A stretch of DNA of 5,165 nt from Chitinophagales bacterium (GTDB taxonomy: Bacteria; Bacteroidota; Bacteroidia; Chitinophagales; Chitinophagaceae): contig JAATGW010000110.1 of the NCBI GenBank assembly GCA_015654495.1, positions 1 to 5,165 of the forward strand, in the 5' to 3' direction. A program made the translations under genes and the position numbers. This document shows positions 1 to 5,165 of this stretch, piece after piece; the stretch's first letter is position 1; every line of letters begins with the position of its first letter. The notes beneath the pieces are model-generated. The model was not told the DNA's origin and searched no databases. It was given only the letters and a program-made list of their open reading frames with translations.

Positions 1-894
1 AAACAGAGTCTCGCAAACGTGGTTATGGCTGTCGTTGATAAAGGGGACGAGGTTGTAATACCTACCCCTTACTGGGTAACTTATTCTGAAATTGTAAAAC
101 TCTGCGAAGGAAAGGTCAAGCTAATCCACACTTCCATTGAAAATAAATATAAGCTGACTCCTCAAGAGCTCGATGCTGCCCTAAGCCCATCAACAACACT
201 TTTCATTTTTTCTTCCCCATGTAACCCAAGCGGGTCTGTTTATTCAAAGGACGAACTGGTTGCACTTGCTGAAGTTTTCCGCAAGCATCCGCAGGTATTT
301 ATTATCTCGGATGAAATTTATGAGTATATCAATTTTGTAGGTGCCCATGAAAGCATTGCCCAGTTCGAAGATCTGAAAGACCGTATCATTATTATCAACG
401 GGCTGAGTAAAGGTTATGCCATGACGGGCTATCGCCTTGGTTATATTGCAGCCAATCCTGCAGTAGTAAAAGCATGCGAAAAACTGCAGGGCCAGTTCAC
501 CAGCGGTGCGAATGCAGTTACACAACGGGGAGCTATAACCGCACTTACCGGTGATATGAAGCCTACCCATGAAATGAATAAAGAATTTACCCGCAGGCGC
601 GCAAGAATGCTTGAATTACTCGCAGAACTTCCCGGTGTTACCATCGCTGAGCCTGACGGAGCTTTTTATGTATTCCCTGTTATTACTTATTATTTTGGTA
701 AAACCGACGGAACAAATAAAATAAATGATGCAGATGACCTCTGCATGTACCTGCTGAACAACGCACATGTATCAACAGTTACCGGTCGTGCATTCGGCGA
801 ACCTGAATGTATCCGTATCTCCTTCGCCAATAGCATGGAAAAAATTGAAAAAGCGATGGCGAGAATTAAAGAAGCGCTGATGAAATTGAAATAG
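1..894 (+). CDS. Class I/II PLP-dependent aminotransferase, aspartate aminotransferase-like (5' partial)
   Basis: This encodes the C-terminal 297 residues of a cytosolic fold-type I aminotransferase, most like the aspartate aminotransferase (AspC/AAT subgroup Ib) family, which moves an amino group between an amino acid and a 2-oxoacid through pyridoxal phosphate. The frame is open from base 1, reading KQSLANVVMAVVDKGDEVV, so the Met at 19 is internal. By family length about 100 N-terminal residues lie outside the window. Visible motifs in order are the PTPYWVTY segment, SPCNPSGSVYS (Asn of the NP-G motif), ISDEIYEY (PLP-contacting Asp and Tyr), and SKGYAMTGYRLG, whose Lys (codon 409-411) should form the Schiff base. 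Near the C-terminus is CIRISFANS, whose Arg binds the substrate carboxylate. The stop is TAG at 892-894. All catalytic residues in the visible part are intact. The family is certain; aspartate specificity is inferred from overall resemblance, and an aromatic or other substrate is possible. Confidence 0.93.
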   Translation, partial: KQSLANVVMAVVDKGDEVVIPTPYWVTYSEIVKLCEGKVKLIHTSIENKYKLTPQELDAALSPSTTLFIFSSPCNPSGSVYSKDELVALAEVFRKHPQVFIISDEIYEYINFVGAHESIAQFEDLKDRIIIINGLSKGYAMTGYRLGYIAANPAVVKACEKLQGQFTSGANAVTQRGAITALTGDMKPTHEMNKEFTRRRARMLELLAELPGVTIAEPDGAFYVFPVITYYFGKTDGTNKINDADDLCMYLLNNAHVSTVTGRAFGEPECIRISFANSMEKIEKAMARIKEALMKLK

Positions 895-1030
895 TTCTTA
901 GTTCATAGTTCATGGTTTTTAGAAAGGCAGGAGACTGGAGGCGGGAGAAAAACAGCCTGTTCAAAACTCCACCTATATATGAACTATGAACTATGAACTA
1001 ATAACTTCTCCTGCCTCCCATCTTCTGCCT
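893..1030. repeat. Four heptanucleotide-repeat blocks, complementary in pairs and interleaved (A-B-A'-B')
   Basis: The whole gap between two convergent genes is built from 7-base tandem units. Block A (893-913) is AGTTCTT followed by two AGTTCAT. Block B (926-946) is GGCAGGA, GACTGGA, GGCGGGA. Block A' (979-999) is three exact ATGAACT units, the reverse complement of A with 20 of 21 matching. Block B' (1009-1029) is TCCTGCC, TCCCATC, TTCTGCC. Over 925-949 versus 1006-1030, B and B' match as reverse complements at 21 of 25 positions, and two of the four mismatches would be G-U in RNA. Block A begins inside the aminotransferase stop codon and B' ends inside the stop of the minus-strand gene. 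I infer a dispersed heptad-repeat family rather than a transposon, since no transposase or target duplication is seen. A role in bidirectional termination is possible, but there is no classic U-tract. Confidence 0.8.
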
Positions 1031-1751
1031 AAACTCTTTCCCTCAGATATTTCATTGCAATAATTCCGCCGGTGAGGTCAATAAGAAAATGAATCACCAT
1101 TACAATAACCAGTGATTCACTGAGGATGAAAATAATTCCAAGTAAAAGAGAGAGCAGGAATATTTTAAGCATGGAATGCCAGCCCTGGTAATAATGTGCC
1201 AGGCTAAAAAGAAAAGCCGGAGCCACACAGGCAAGTACAGGCAATCCACTGCTGTCATTATACCGGGGAAGAAAATACGTAACCATTTAGCCGCGGTACA
1301 TGATTTCTTCGAATATGCCGGCGCTTATACTAAGAATTATATAGGCAGGAAGTTCGCGCACGTGATGGGGCAGAAAGGGTGTGCCCGCATCTGCTTCGGC
1401 AGCAGCTTCAGGATCCGATTTTGCCTTTCGGATACTATAGATCAGATCAAATATGTAAGCAATTCCAAGAACTATCCCGATTATAATCGCCCATTTGAAT
1501 TTTACACCTGCAACGGGTAACCGAAAACCAAGTGCCTCAAAAGGCCTGCTGTATAACCACCATGTTAATAGAATAACACCAGCGGCAACTCCCAAAAAGG
1601 CACTGTTCGCCAGGTAAAACCGGCGACGCAAATTTTCTGTAAATACAATTTCATCAAAGTTTTCACGGCCCTTTACTCCGGAAAAAAAGGGAATAACTAT
1701 TCCGTATATAAAAATGAGGATATGATCAGTTAGAACCGGGAAATTATCCAT
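1029..1751 (-). pseudogene. CPBP-family intramembrane glutamic endopeptidase/metalloprotease, interrupted by in-frame TAA
   Basis: CPBP (Abi, CAAX-type) proteases are multi-pass inner-membrane enzymes that cleave substrates within or near the membrane. Here one continuous frame is broken by a single TAA at 1287-1289. The first part (154 residues from ATG 1749-1751) has hydrophobic segments near residues 10-25, 50-66, 87-108 and 131-147 and ends in EEIMYRG, the EExxxR catalytic motif. Directly after the stop, ATG 1284-1286 opens an 85-residue remainder carrying motif two, FLFSLAH (FxxxH), and motif three, HFLID (HxxxD), then a TAG stop at 1029-1031. Together they make a normal-length, motif-complete protein of about 240 residues. 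The stop sits where a Tyr (TAT/TAC) would fit, so one base change explains it. A TTG at 1755-1757 abuts the coaE stop, but ATG 1749-1751 is the likelier start. Recent nonsense mutation, sequencing error and TAA-ATG reinitiation all remain possible. The substrate is unknown. Confidence 0.85.
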
Positions 1752-1757
1752 GGCCAA

Positions 1758-2348
1758 TTAGTCTGCTGCTATTTTCAGTAAGGTTTTATGAATAGCAATC
1801 ACCTGCGGAATTATCAATTCTGTTTCATCATTTTTTATCACAAAATCACAGAGTGCCATTTTTTCATCTTCATTCATCTGGTTTGCCATTCTTTCTTTTA
1901 CCTTTTCCATTGTTACTCCATCTCTTTTCATCACTCTCTGAATCCGGAGTTCTTCGGGTGAATATACACCGATAACTTTATCAAGGTCGGCATTGGAACC
2001 GCTTTCAAACAGAATTGCGGCTTCTTTAAGAGTATATGCAGTAGTTTGTTTTCCGAGCCAGTCTTTGCCAGCCTGAATGGTGGCAGGATGCACGATGGCA
2101 TTGAGTTCCCGGAGTTTTGCCGGATTGTTGAATACATACGATGAAATAAACCTGCGGTCAAGTTTCCCATCAGGATATGCCTCATCACCAAAAAGATTCT
2201 TAATTGCAGCTCTTACATTTTCATCGTCCTGCATCAGGTTTTTTGCAGCTTCATCTGCAAAGTAAACAGGAATACCCAGCAGTCTGAAAACCTCAGCTAC
2301 AGTCGATTTGCCGGATCCGATGCCACCCGTTATACCTACTTTTAACAA
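1758..2348 (-). CDS. coaE: Dephospho-CoA kinase
   Basis: CoaE phosphorylates the 3'-hydroxyl of the dephospho-CoA ribose using ATP, the final cytosolic step of coenzyme A synthesis. The 196-residue length is typical. The N-terminus GITGGIGSGKST contains the P-loop (GGIGSGKS, residues 8-15). It is followed by VYFADEAAK, the LDRRFISSYVF helix, LNAIVHP (residues 82-88), ILFESG (112-117) and the lid-type RMANQ (153-157), all characteristic of the family. The start is TTG at 2346-2348: the frame is open upstream only to a TAA at 2385-2387 with no ATG, and the next internal Met is far downstream of the P-loop. The CPBP gene follows almost without a gap, suggesting co-transcription. Upstream, the yajC terminator lies only about 20 bases from the start codon, so expression must come from readthrough or a local promoter. 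Function is secure; the start codon is slightly less so. Confidence 0.95.
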   Translation of the reverse strand: MLKVGITGGIGSGKSTVAEVFRLLGIPVYFADEAAKNLMQDDENVRAAIKNLFGDEAYPDGKLDRRFISSYVFNNPAKLRELNAIVHPATIQAGKDWLGKQTTAYTLKEAAILFESGSNADLDKVIGVYSPEELRIQRVMKRDGVTMEKVKERMANQMNEDEKMALCDFVIKNDETELIIPQVIAIHKTLLKIAAD

Positions 2349-2369
2349 GGGAATCTTTTTAAAAAGGCG

Positions 2370-2404
2370 AAAAAAAATCCGGATTTAATCAAAGTAAATC
2401 CGGA
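2370..2404 (-). terminator. Rho-independent terminator after yajC
   Basis: TCCGGATTT (2378-2386) and AAATCCGGA (2396-2404) are perfectly complementary. A further A-T pair (2387/2395) makes a 10-bp stem with a 7-base loop. Read on the minus strand, the stem is followed at once by eight T (2377-2370), the textbook intrinsic terminator layout. On the plus strand no T-run follows, so it works only for leftward transcription. It lies 24 bases beyond the yajC stop and about 20 bases before the coaE start, so it should end or attenuate the nusB-DUF1573-yajC transcript. Confidence 0.85.
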
Positions 2405-2420
2405 CCAAGATCGGCGCAAA
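2390..2420 (-). promoter_or_regulatory. Candidate coaE promoter overlapping the yajC terminator
   Basis: On the minus strand TTTG (2417-2420) is followed after exactly 19 bases by TTACTTTG (2390-2397). The Bacteroidota housekeeping sigma consensus is about TTTG-N19-21-TAnnTTTG, so the only departure is T for A at position 2 of the -7 box. The -7 box falls in the loop and inner stem of the terminator. Transcription would begin near 2383 and give a leader of about 35 bases before the TTG start of coaE. This is a pattern match only; the mismatch falls on a usually conserved base. Confidence 0.38.
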
Positions 2421-2428
2421 GCGATGAA

Positions 2429-2764
2429 TTATTTTGTAGTGACAGGAGTGGCAGCTTTATTAGCCTGTGTGCTCCATTCCATACTGATTGCACTTTTTTC
2501 AATCTTCAGGTAACTGCCGGGGCTTACTTCAATATCGATGGTTCCATCGTCATTCACCTTATTAACACGGCCATGAATACCTGCAATTGTTACAACCTTG
2601 GTGCCTTTTTCAAGAGTCTCCTGAAATTTCTTTGCATTTTTTGCTTTCTGGGCCTGAGGCCTGATCATAAAAAAATAAAATACCAGGATCATTCCTCCCA
2701 GCAAAACCAGTTGCATCATCCCTGCATTAGGAGCCGCCTGCAACAAATTGGAAATTGAATACAT
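2429..2764 (-). CDS. yajC: Sec translocon accessory subunit YajC
   Basis: YajC is a small single-pass inner-membrane protein that associates with SecDF-YidC and the SecYEG channel and assists protein export. The 111-residue product has a short N-terminal segment, one transmembrane helix at about residues 16-34 (MMQLVLLGGMILVFYFFM), then the hallmark MIRPQAQKAKNAKKFQE. A cytosolic beta-rich domain follows, with LEKGTKVVTIAGIHGRVNKV (the family's GxxV-T-GGI/AGI-G-V pattern) and DDGTIDIEV. The tail is Thr/Ala/Lys-rich and variable. It starts at ATG 2762-2764 with an A-rich leader and no evident Shine-Dalgarno sequence. It lies 29 bases downstream of the DUF1573 gene and shows no promoter of its own, so co-transcription is likely. 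An intrinsic terminator follows its TAA. Confidence 0.95.
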   Translation of the reverse strand: MYSISNLLQAAPNAGMMQLVLLGGMILVFYFFMIRPQAQKAKNAKKFQETLEKGTKVVTIAGIHGRVNKVNDDGTIDIEVSPGSYLKIEKSAISMEWSTQANKAATPVTTK

Positions 2765-2793
2765 GTTGTTTGTTGTTTATAGTAAATTTCATT

Positions 2794-3258
2794 TCAATTA
2801 GTCAACTCAACTACATCAACATCAAAACTGAGTGTACTGATCGGCCTCGTCGTATTTGTATGAACTGTAATTGTTTTATGGTTGGTTCCAACCCGGTTGG
2901 TGCTGTTGAATTCAGCCTTAATTACTCCTTCTTCACCAGGCGCAATCGGCTCCTCAGGCTTTTCCGCCACTGTACATCCGCAGGAAACAATTACATTGCT
3001 TACCACCAATGGTTTTTGACCCGTGTTTTTAAACCGATAGGAAAGCAATACTTTTTCGCCGCTTTTAACCTGACCGACATGTTTAACTGAATCCAGCCAC
3101 TCGATTTCTGTAAAATTTTTTGAATCCATTGCAAGAATAGCGCTTTGTCCGTTTAATTCAGACAATGTTGCAGTTTGCATATCCGATGAAGGCTTGCGTG
3201 TCATAAGAAAAAATGCAACCGCTACGAAAACGACAAAAATGGAAATTGCTGCTTTCAT
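2794..3258 (-). CDS. DUF1573 domain-containing membrane-anchored protein
   Basis: This 154-residue protein has an N-terminal hydrophobic segment (about residues 4-19) followed by a short basic stretch (TRKP), consistent with a signal anchor or uncleaved signal. No lipobox Cys is seen. The rest, presumably periplasmic, is an Ig-like beta-sandwich of the DUF1573 family: VGQVKSGEKVLLSYRFKNTG (61-80), LVVSNVIVSCGCTVAEKP (the signature CGC at 93-95), EEPIAPGEEGVIKAEFN (102-118) and a final beta-strand region. DUF1573 proteins are widespread in Bacteroidota and their molecular role is not established. Position between nusB and yajC (32 and 29 bases away) suggests an operon and perhaps an envelope role, but this is association only. 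The start is ATG 3256-3258; the stop is TGA at 2794-2796. Confidence 0.9.
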   Translation of the reverse strand: MKAAISIFVVFVAVAFFLMTRKPSSDMQTATLSELNGQSAILAMDSKNFTEIEWLDSVKHVGQVKSGEKVLLSYRFKNTGQKPLVVSNVIVSCGCTVAEKPEEPIAPGEEGVIKAEFNSTNRVGTNHKTITVHTNTTRPISTLSFDVDVVELTN

Positions 3259-3277
3259 TATTATAAATTGTGGACTG

Positions 3278-3285
3278 CAAAATTA
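3278..3285 (-). promoter_or_regulatory. Candidate -7 box (TAATTTTG) before the DUF1573 gene
   Basis: In the 32-base gap between nusB and the DUF1573 gene the minus strand reads TAATTTTG, an exact match to the Bacteroidota -7 consensus TAnnTTTG. A start near 3271 would give a leader of about 13 bases. No TTTG is found 19-21 bases further upstream, inside the 3' end of nusB, so support comes from the -7 box alone. It may be an internal promoter supplementing the nusB promoter. Confidence 0.35.
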
Positions 3286-3290
3286 GGGAT

Positions 3291-4220
3291 TCAGGGCTGT
3301 TTTTTATAATCAACTTTTACAAGCTTACCTTCAGTTTCCAGCTCTTTATGAATATTGTCCAGTATTCCATTCACAAATTGTCCGCTTTGAGCAGTACTGT
3401 ATTCCTTTGCCAGGTCGATATATTCGTTAATTGTAACCTTTGTCGGAATTGTTTCAAAGTACAAAAGCTCAGCCACACCCATCCGCATCAGAATCATATC
3501 CAGTACAGCAATCCTTTCTGAGTCCCAGTTTTTAAGTCTGGGTTTTATCAGCTCAAGGGTATTTTCTCTTTTATCAAGCACTGTTTTGAGCAGGTCTCTC
3601 CCGAATTTTAATTTTTCCGCACTGATCATCTGGGTAAAATCATAGGAAGCCGGCTTCTGAAATAGTCCAAGCATCATCTGCTGGATCATTTCACCATCGT
3701 CATCCCAGCTTATAAAATTCTCTTCCAGCCAACTGATCACATCTTCACTTGGGAGGACCAGGAAATTAAATAAAAATTCGATGATGTTTTTTTCGTCTTT
3801 CTTTTCTCTTGAACCTTTAGCGATATATTCAATGTACTCGGGAGTCTCCGCAAATTGTCTGTAAATTTTCTGGGTCAGTTCAGGATTGTCGAACCGGTTT
3901 ATATGAAGATCAGAAATTGTTTTTTGATATCCTGTTGCTTCTAAAATCTGCCATAGAAGCGTATTACCAGCAATTTTGATATTGACTTCCAGATCCTGCT
4001 GCGTAGGGAGATGCTTTGAAGCCCTCCTGCGGGAATCCGTTTCAGCGTAACGGGCAATATTGAGGGTAAAATTAACCAGGAATGTAAACAGCTGGCGGGT
4101 TTGCTCAAACTGATTTTCAAGCATTTTTGCTGCTTTATCCGCTGTAATAGCTTGTTCACTGGTTTCAACCGCGTACAGGGTTTGCATCACTTTGACCCGG
4201 ATATTTCTTCTGCTGATCAT
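3291..4220 (-). CDS. nusB: Transcription antitermination factor NusB (long Bacteroidota form)
   Basis: NusB binds boxA RNA with NusE/S10 and joins the antitermination complex needed for efficient rRNA transcription; it acts in the cytosol. The 309-residue product begins MISRRNIRVKVMQTLYAVE, the canonical first NusB helix. Its C-terminus (about 233-295) carries the core signature ERIAVLDMILMRMGVAELLY, then IPTKVTINEYIDLAKEYS and GQFVNGILDNI. About 150-170 extra residues lie between these halves, charged and largely helical-looking. That makes it twice the size of E. coli NusB (139), as I recall for Bacteroidota homologues. The frame stays open upstream to 4358, but those 46 codons show no NusB similarity and contain the candidate promoter, so ATG 4218-4220 is chosen. 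It heads the leftward nusB-DUF1573-yajC cluster and is divergent from groES. Confidence 0.94.
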   Translation of the reverse strand: MISRRNIRVKVMQTLYAVETSEQAITADKAAKMLENQFEQTRQLFTFLVNFTLNIARYAETDSRRRASKHLPTQQDLEVNIKIAGNTLLWQILEATGYQKTISDLHINRFDNPELTQKIYRQFAETPEYIEYIAKGSREKKDEKNIIEFLFNFLVLPSEDVISWLEENFISWDDDGEMIQQMMLGLFQKPASYDFTQMISAEKLKFGRDLLKTVLDKRENTLELIKPRLKNWDSERIAVLDMILMRMGVAELLYFETIPTKVTINEYIDLAKEYSTAQSGQFVNGILDNIHKELETEGKLVKVDYKKQP

Positions 4221-4242
4221 GATAAAGAACTGATTTGGGGCG

Positions 4243-4250
4243 CAAATATA
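4243..4250 (-). promoter_or_regulatory. Candidate -7 box (TATATTTG) of the nusB promoter
   Basis: The minus strand reads TATATTTG 22 bases before the nusB ATG, an exact TAnnTTTG match. Initiation about 7 bases downstream, near A4236, would give a 16-base leader. The -33 position lacks a clear TTTG; only T-rich sequence is present around 4261-4270. It lies where the first gene of a leftward operon needs a promoter, which raises confidence above chance. Confidence 0.42.
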
Positions 4251-4398
4251 TGCGGAAAAAGGAATAAAACAGGGGTTCATGCAAAATTGACATATCCCGC
4301 ATAAACCGGGTCTGACAGGGCATGTGCAATCTGGAAATTTTTTCTTTTTTCCTGTCAAGTTTTCCCGCTACCTTGGATTGGTCTGATTTGTGTTGGGA

Positions 4399-4429
4399 TT
4401 TGCACGCTTGTCGTTTTCCATAATATTTC
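4399..4429 (+). promoter_or_regulatory. Weak candidate groESL promoter in the nusB-groES divergent region
   Basis: Between nusB and groES (4221-4493) the plus strand has TTTG at 4399-4402, followed 19 bases later by AATATTTC (4422-4429). This matches the TAnnTTTG box except at its first and last bases. The leader would be about 58 bases, ending in an A-rich stretch (4473-4490) just before the ATG. A 10-bp palindrome, AATTTAAATT, lies at 4469-4478. I find no CIRCE element (TTAGCACTC-N9-GAGTGCTAA), so HrcA control is not supported here. The rest of the region shows only a small CCCG/CGGG hairpin (4296-4310). Confidence 0.25.
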
Positions 4430-4493
4430 ATCTGGATATACACAGGCATTCAGAAATACCACTTCAACAATTTAAATTAAAAACAAAAAAGCT

Positions 4494-4775
4494 ATGGCTA
4501 AGAAGTTAAGCATTACCCCATTGCATGACAGGGTAATCGTGAAACCAGCTCCTGCTGAAGAAAAAACTGCAGGTGGAATCATTATTCCGGATACTGCCAA
4601 AGAAAAACCTCAGCGCGGAACAGTAGTTGCTGCAGGCCCTGGGAAAAAAGATGAACCCATGTCAGTAAAAGCAGGTGATACTGTTCTATACGGAAAATAT
4701 TCCGGAACTGAAATCGCAATTGAAGGCCTTGATTATCTCATCATGAGAGAATCTGACATCCTGGCTGTAGTATAA
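4494..4775 (+). CDS. groES: Co-chaperonin GroES (Hsp10)
   Basis: GroES forms the heptameric lid that caps the GroEL ring and encloses folding substrate in the cytosol. The 93-residue protein is typical in length and shows the whole family pattern: ITPLHDRVIVKPAPAEEKTAGGIIIPDTAKEKPQRGTV in two adjoining parts. This holds the mobile loop with GGIII (residues 27-31), which docks into the GroEL apical domain. Then come VAAGPGK, VKAGDTVLYGKYSGTEI and the C-terminal YLIMRESDILAVV. The start is ATG 4494-4496, preceded by an A-rich leader rather than a Shine-Dalgarno sequence, and the stop is TAA. groEL follows after 55 bases on the same strand with no terminator between them, so the two should be co-transcribed. 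Nothing is missing or unusual. Confidence 0.98.
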   Translation: MAKKLSITPLHDRVIVKPAPAEEKTAGGIIIPDTAKEKPQRGTVVAAGPGKKDEPMSVKAGDTVLYGKYSGTEIAIEGLDYLIMRESDILAVV

Positions 4776-4830
4776 GGCTCCTTTCTATTTATATCTTGAT
4801 TTTACTTTAACGCATTCAAAATAATCGTTT

Positions 4831-5165
4831 ATGTCAAAACAATTGTTTTTCAGTATCGACGCCCGTAATAAAATGAAAAAAGGGGTTGATATTCTTGCCA
4901 ACGCTGTAAAAGTAACCCTCGGTCCAAAAGGCCGTAATGTGGTACTTGAAAAAAAATTCGGTTCTCCTTCTATTACTAAAGATGGTGTTACCGTAGCTAA
5001 AGAAATCGATCTGGAAGATCCAATCGAAAACATGGGCGCCCAGATGGTAAAAGAAGTTGCATCAAAAACTGCTGATGTTGCTGGTGATGGCACAACTACA
5101 GCTACAGTTCTTGCTCAGTCTATCATTACTGAAGGGCTGAAAAATGTTGCTGCCGGTGCAAATCC
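4831..5165 (+). CDS. groEL: Chaperonin GroEL (Hsp60), 3' partial
   Basis: GroEL is the ATP-driven tetradecameric chaperonin that works with GroES in the cytosol. Only the first 111 complete codons (of about 545) are in the window. They cover the start of the equatorial domain: VKVTLGPKGRNVVLEKKFG (phosphate-binding TLGPKG at 29-34), SITKDGVTVAKEI with the catalytic-region Asp at 51, ENMGAQMVKEVASKT, and the nucleotide-binding GDGTTT at 85-90. The frame is open through the right edge, ending in NVAAGAN. The start at ATG 4831-4833 gives MSKQLFFSIDARNKMKKGVD, which aligns without gaps to the family N-terminus. The usual KEIKF-like first strand is replaced by KQLFF, a mild divergence that does not touch the active site. 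It lies 55 bases downstream of groES. Confidence 0.97.
   Translation, partial: MSKQLFFSIDARNKMKKGVDILANAVKVTLGPKGRNVVLEKKFGSPSITKDGVTVAKEIDLEDPIENMGAQMVKEVASKTADVAGDGTTTATVLAQSIITEGLKNVAAGAN

Noticed and set aside
244..644. Antisense open frames opposite the aminotransferase gene
   Set aside because: They are fully contained within a strongly conserved coding region on the other strand and show no recognisable protein features.
893..1030. CRISPR array or insertion sequence
   Set aside because: The units are only 7 bases, directly abutting and without spacers, and no transposase fragment or target-site duplication is seen.
1287..1289. TAA read as a sense codon (alternative code)
   Set aside because: coaE, yajC and groES all end at TAA at their expected family lengths, so TAA is a normal stop in this genome.
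4296..4310. Small hairpin CCCG/CGGG between nusB and groES as a regulatory RNA element
   Set aside because: The stem is only 4 bp with a 7-base loop and no following T-run, which is well within chance expectation.
4221..4358. An N-terminal extension of 46 residues on nusB with several Cys residues, resembling a zinc-binding segment
   Set aside because: The conserved NusB N-terminus begins at the ATG at 4218-4220. The extension has no recognisable domain and overlaps the candidate -7 box and the divergent promoter region, so it is most likely untranslated.
4785..5093. Minus-strand open frame opposite the start of groEL
   Set aside because: The plus strand here encodes an unmistakable GroEL N-terminus; the opposite frame is its shadow.

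Overview
The window looks like an ordinary chromosomal segment of a member of the Bacteroidota, probably Bacteroidales-like. Three things suggest this. NusB is about 309 residues, the long form I associate with this phylum. nusB, a DUF1573 gene, yajC and coaE run in series. Shine-Dalgarno sequences are not apparent; A-rich leaders and TAnnTTTG-type -7 boxes appear instead. Base composition is moderately AT-rich by eye, and TAA, TAG and TGA all serve as normal stops.

Layout. Positions 1-894 (+) hold the C-terminal three quarters of a class I/II PLP-dependent aminotransferase, open at the left edge. Positions 893-1030 form a convergent intergenic region made of four short heptanucleotide arrays, two pairs of complementary blocks in the interleaved order A-B-A'-B'. 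Positions 1029-1751 (-) hold a CPBP-family membrane protease gene split by one in-frame TAA immediately after its first catalytic motif. Upstream of it on the minus strand come coaE (1758-2348, TTG start), a strong intrinsic terminator (2370-2404) with a possible coaE promoter threaded through it, yajC (2429-2764), a membrane-anchored DUF1573 protein (2794-3258) and nusB (3291-4220). A 273-base divergent promoter region (4221-4493) separates nusB from groES (4494-4775, +) and groEL (4831 onward, +, open at the right edge).

Functionally these are housekeeping genes: chaperonin GroES/GroEL, transcription antitermination and rRNA synthesis (NusB), Sec translocon accessory (YajC), an envelope protein of unknown role (DUF1573), the last step of CoA synthesis (CoaE) and amino-acid transamination. 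nusB-DUF1573-yajC probably form one transcription unit ending at the terminator. coaE and the CPBP gene probably form a second unit fed by its own promoter or by readthrough.

I see no evidence of a new defence, mobile or biosynthetic system. The points most worth a second look are the heptad-repeat block, the nonsense-interrupted CPBP gene and the superimposed terminator and promoter in front of coaE.
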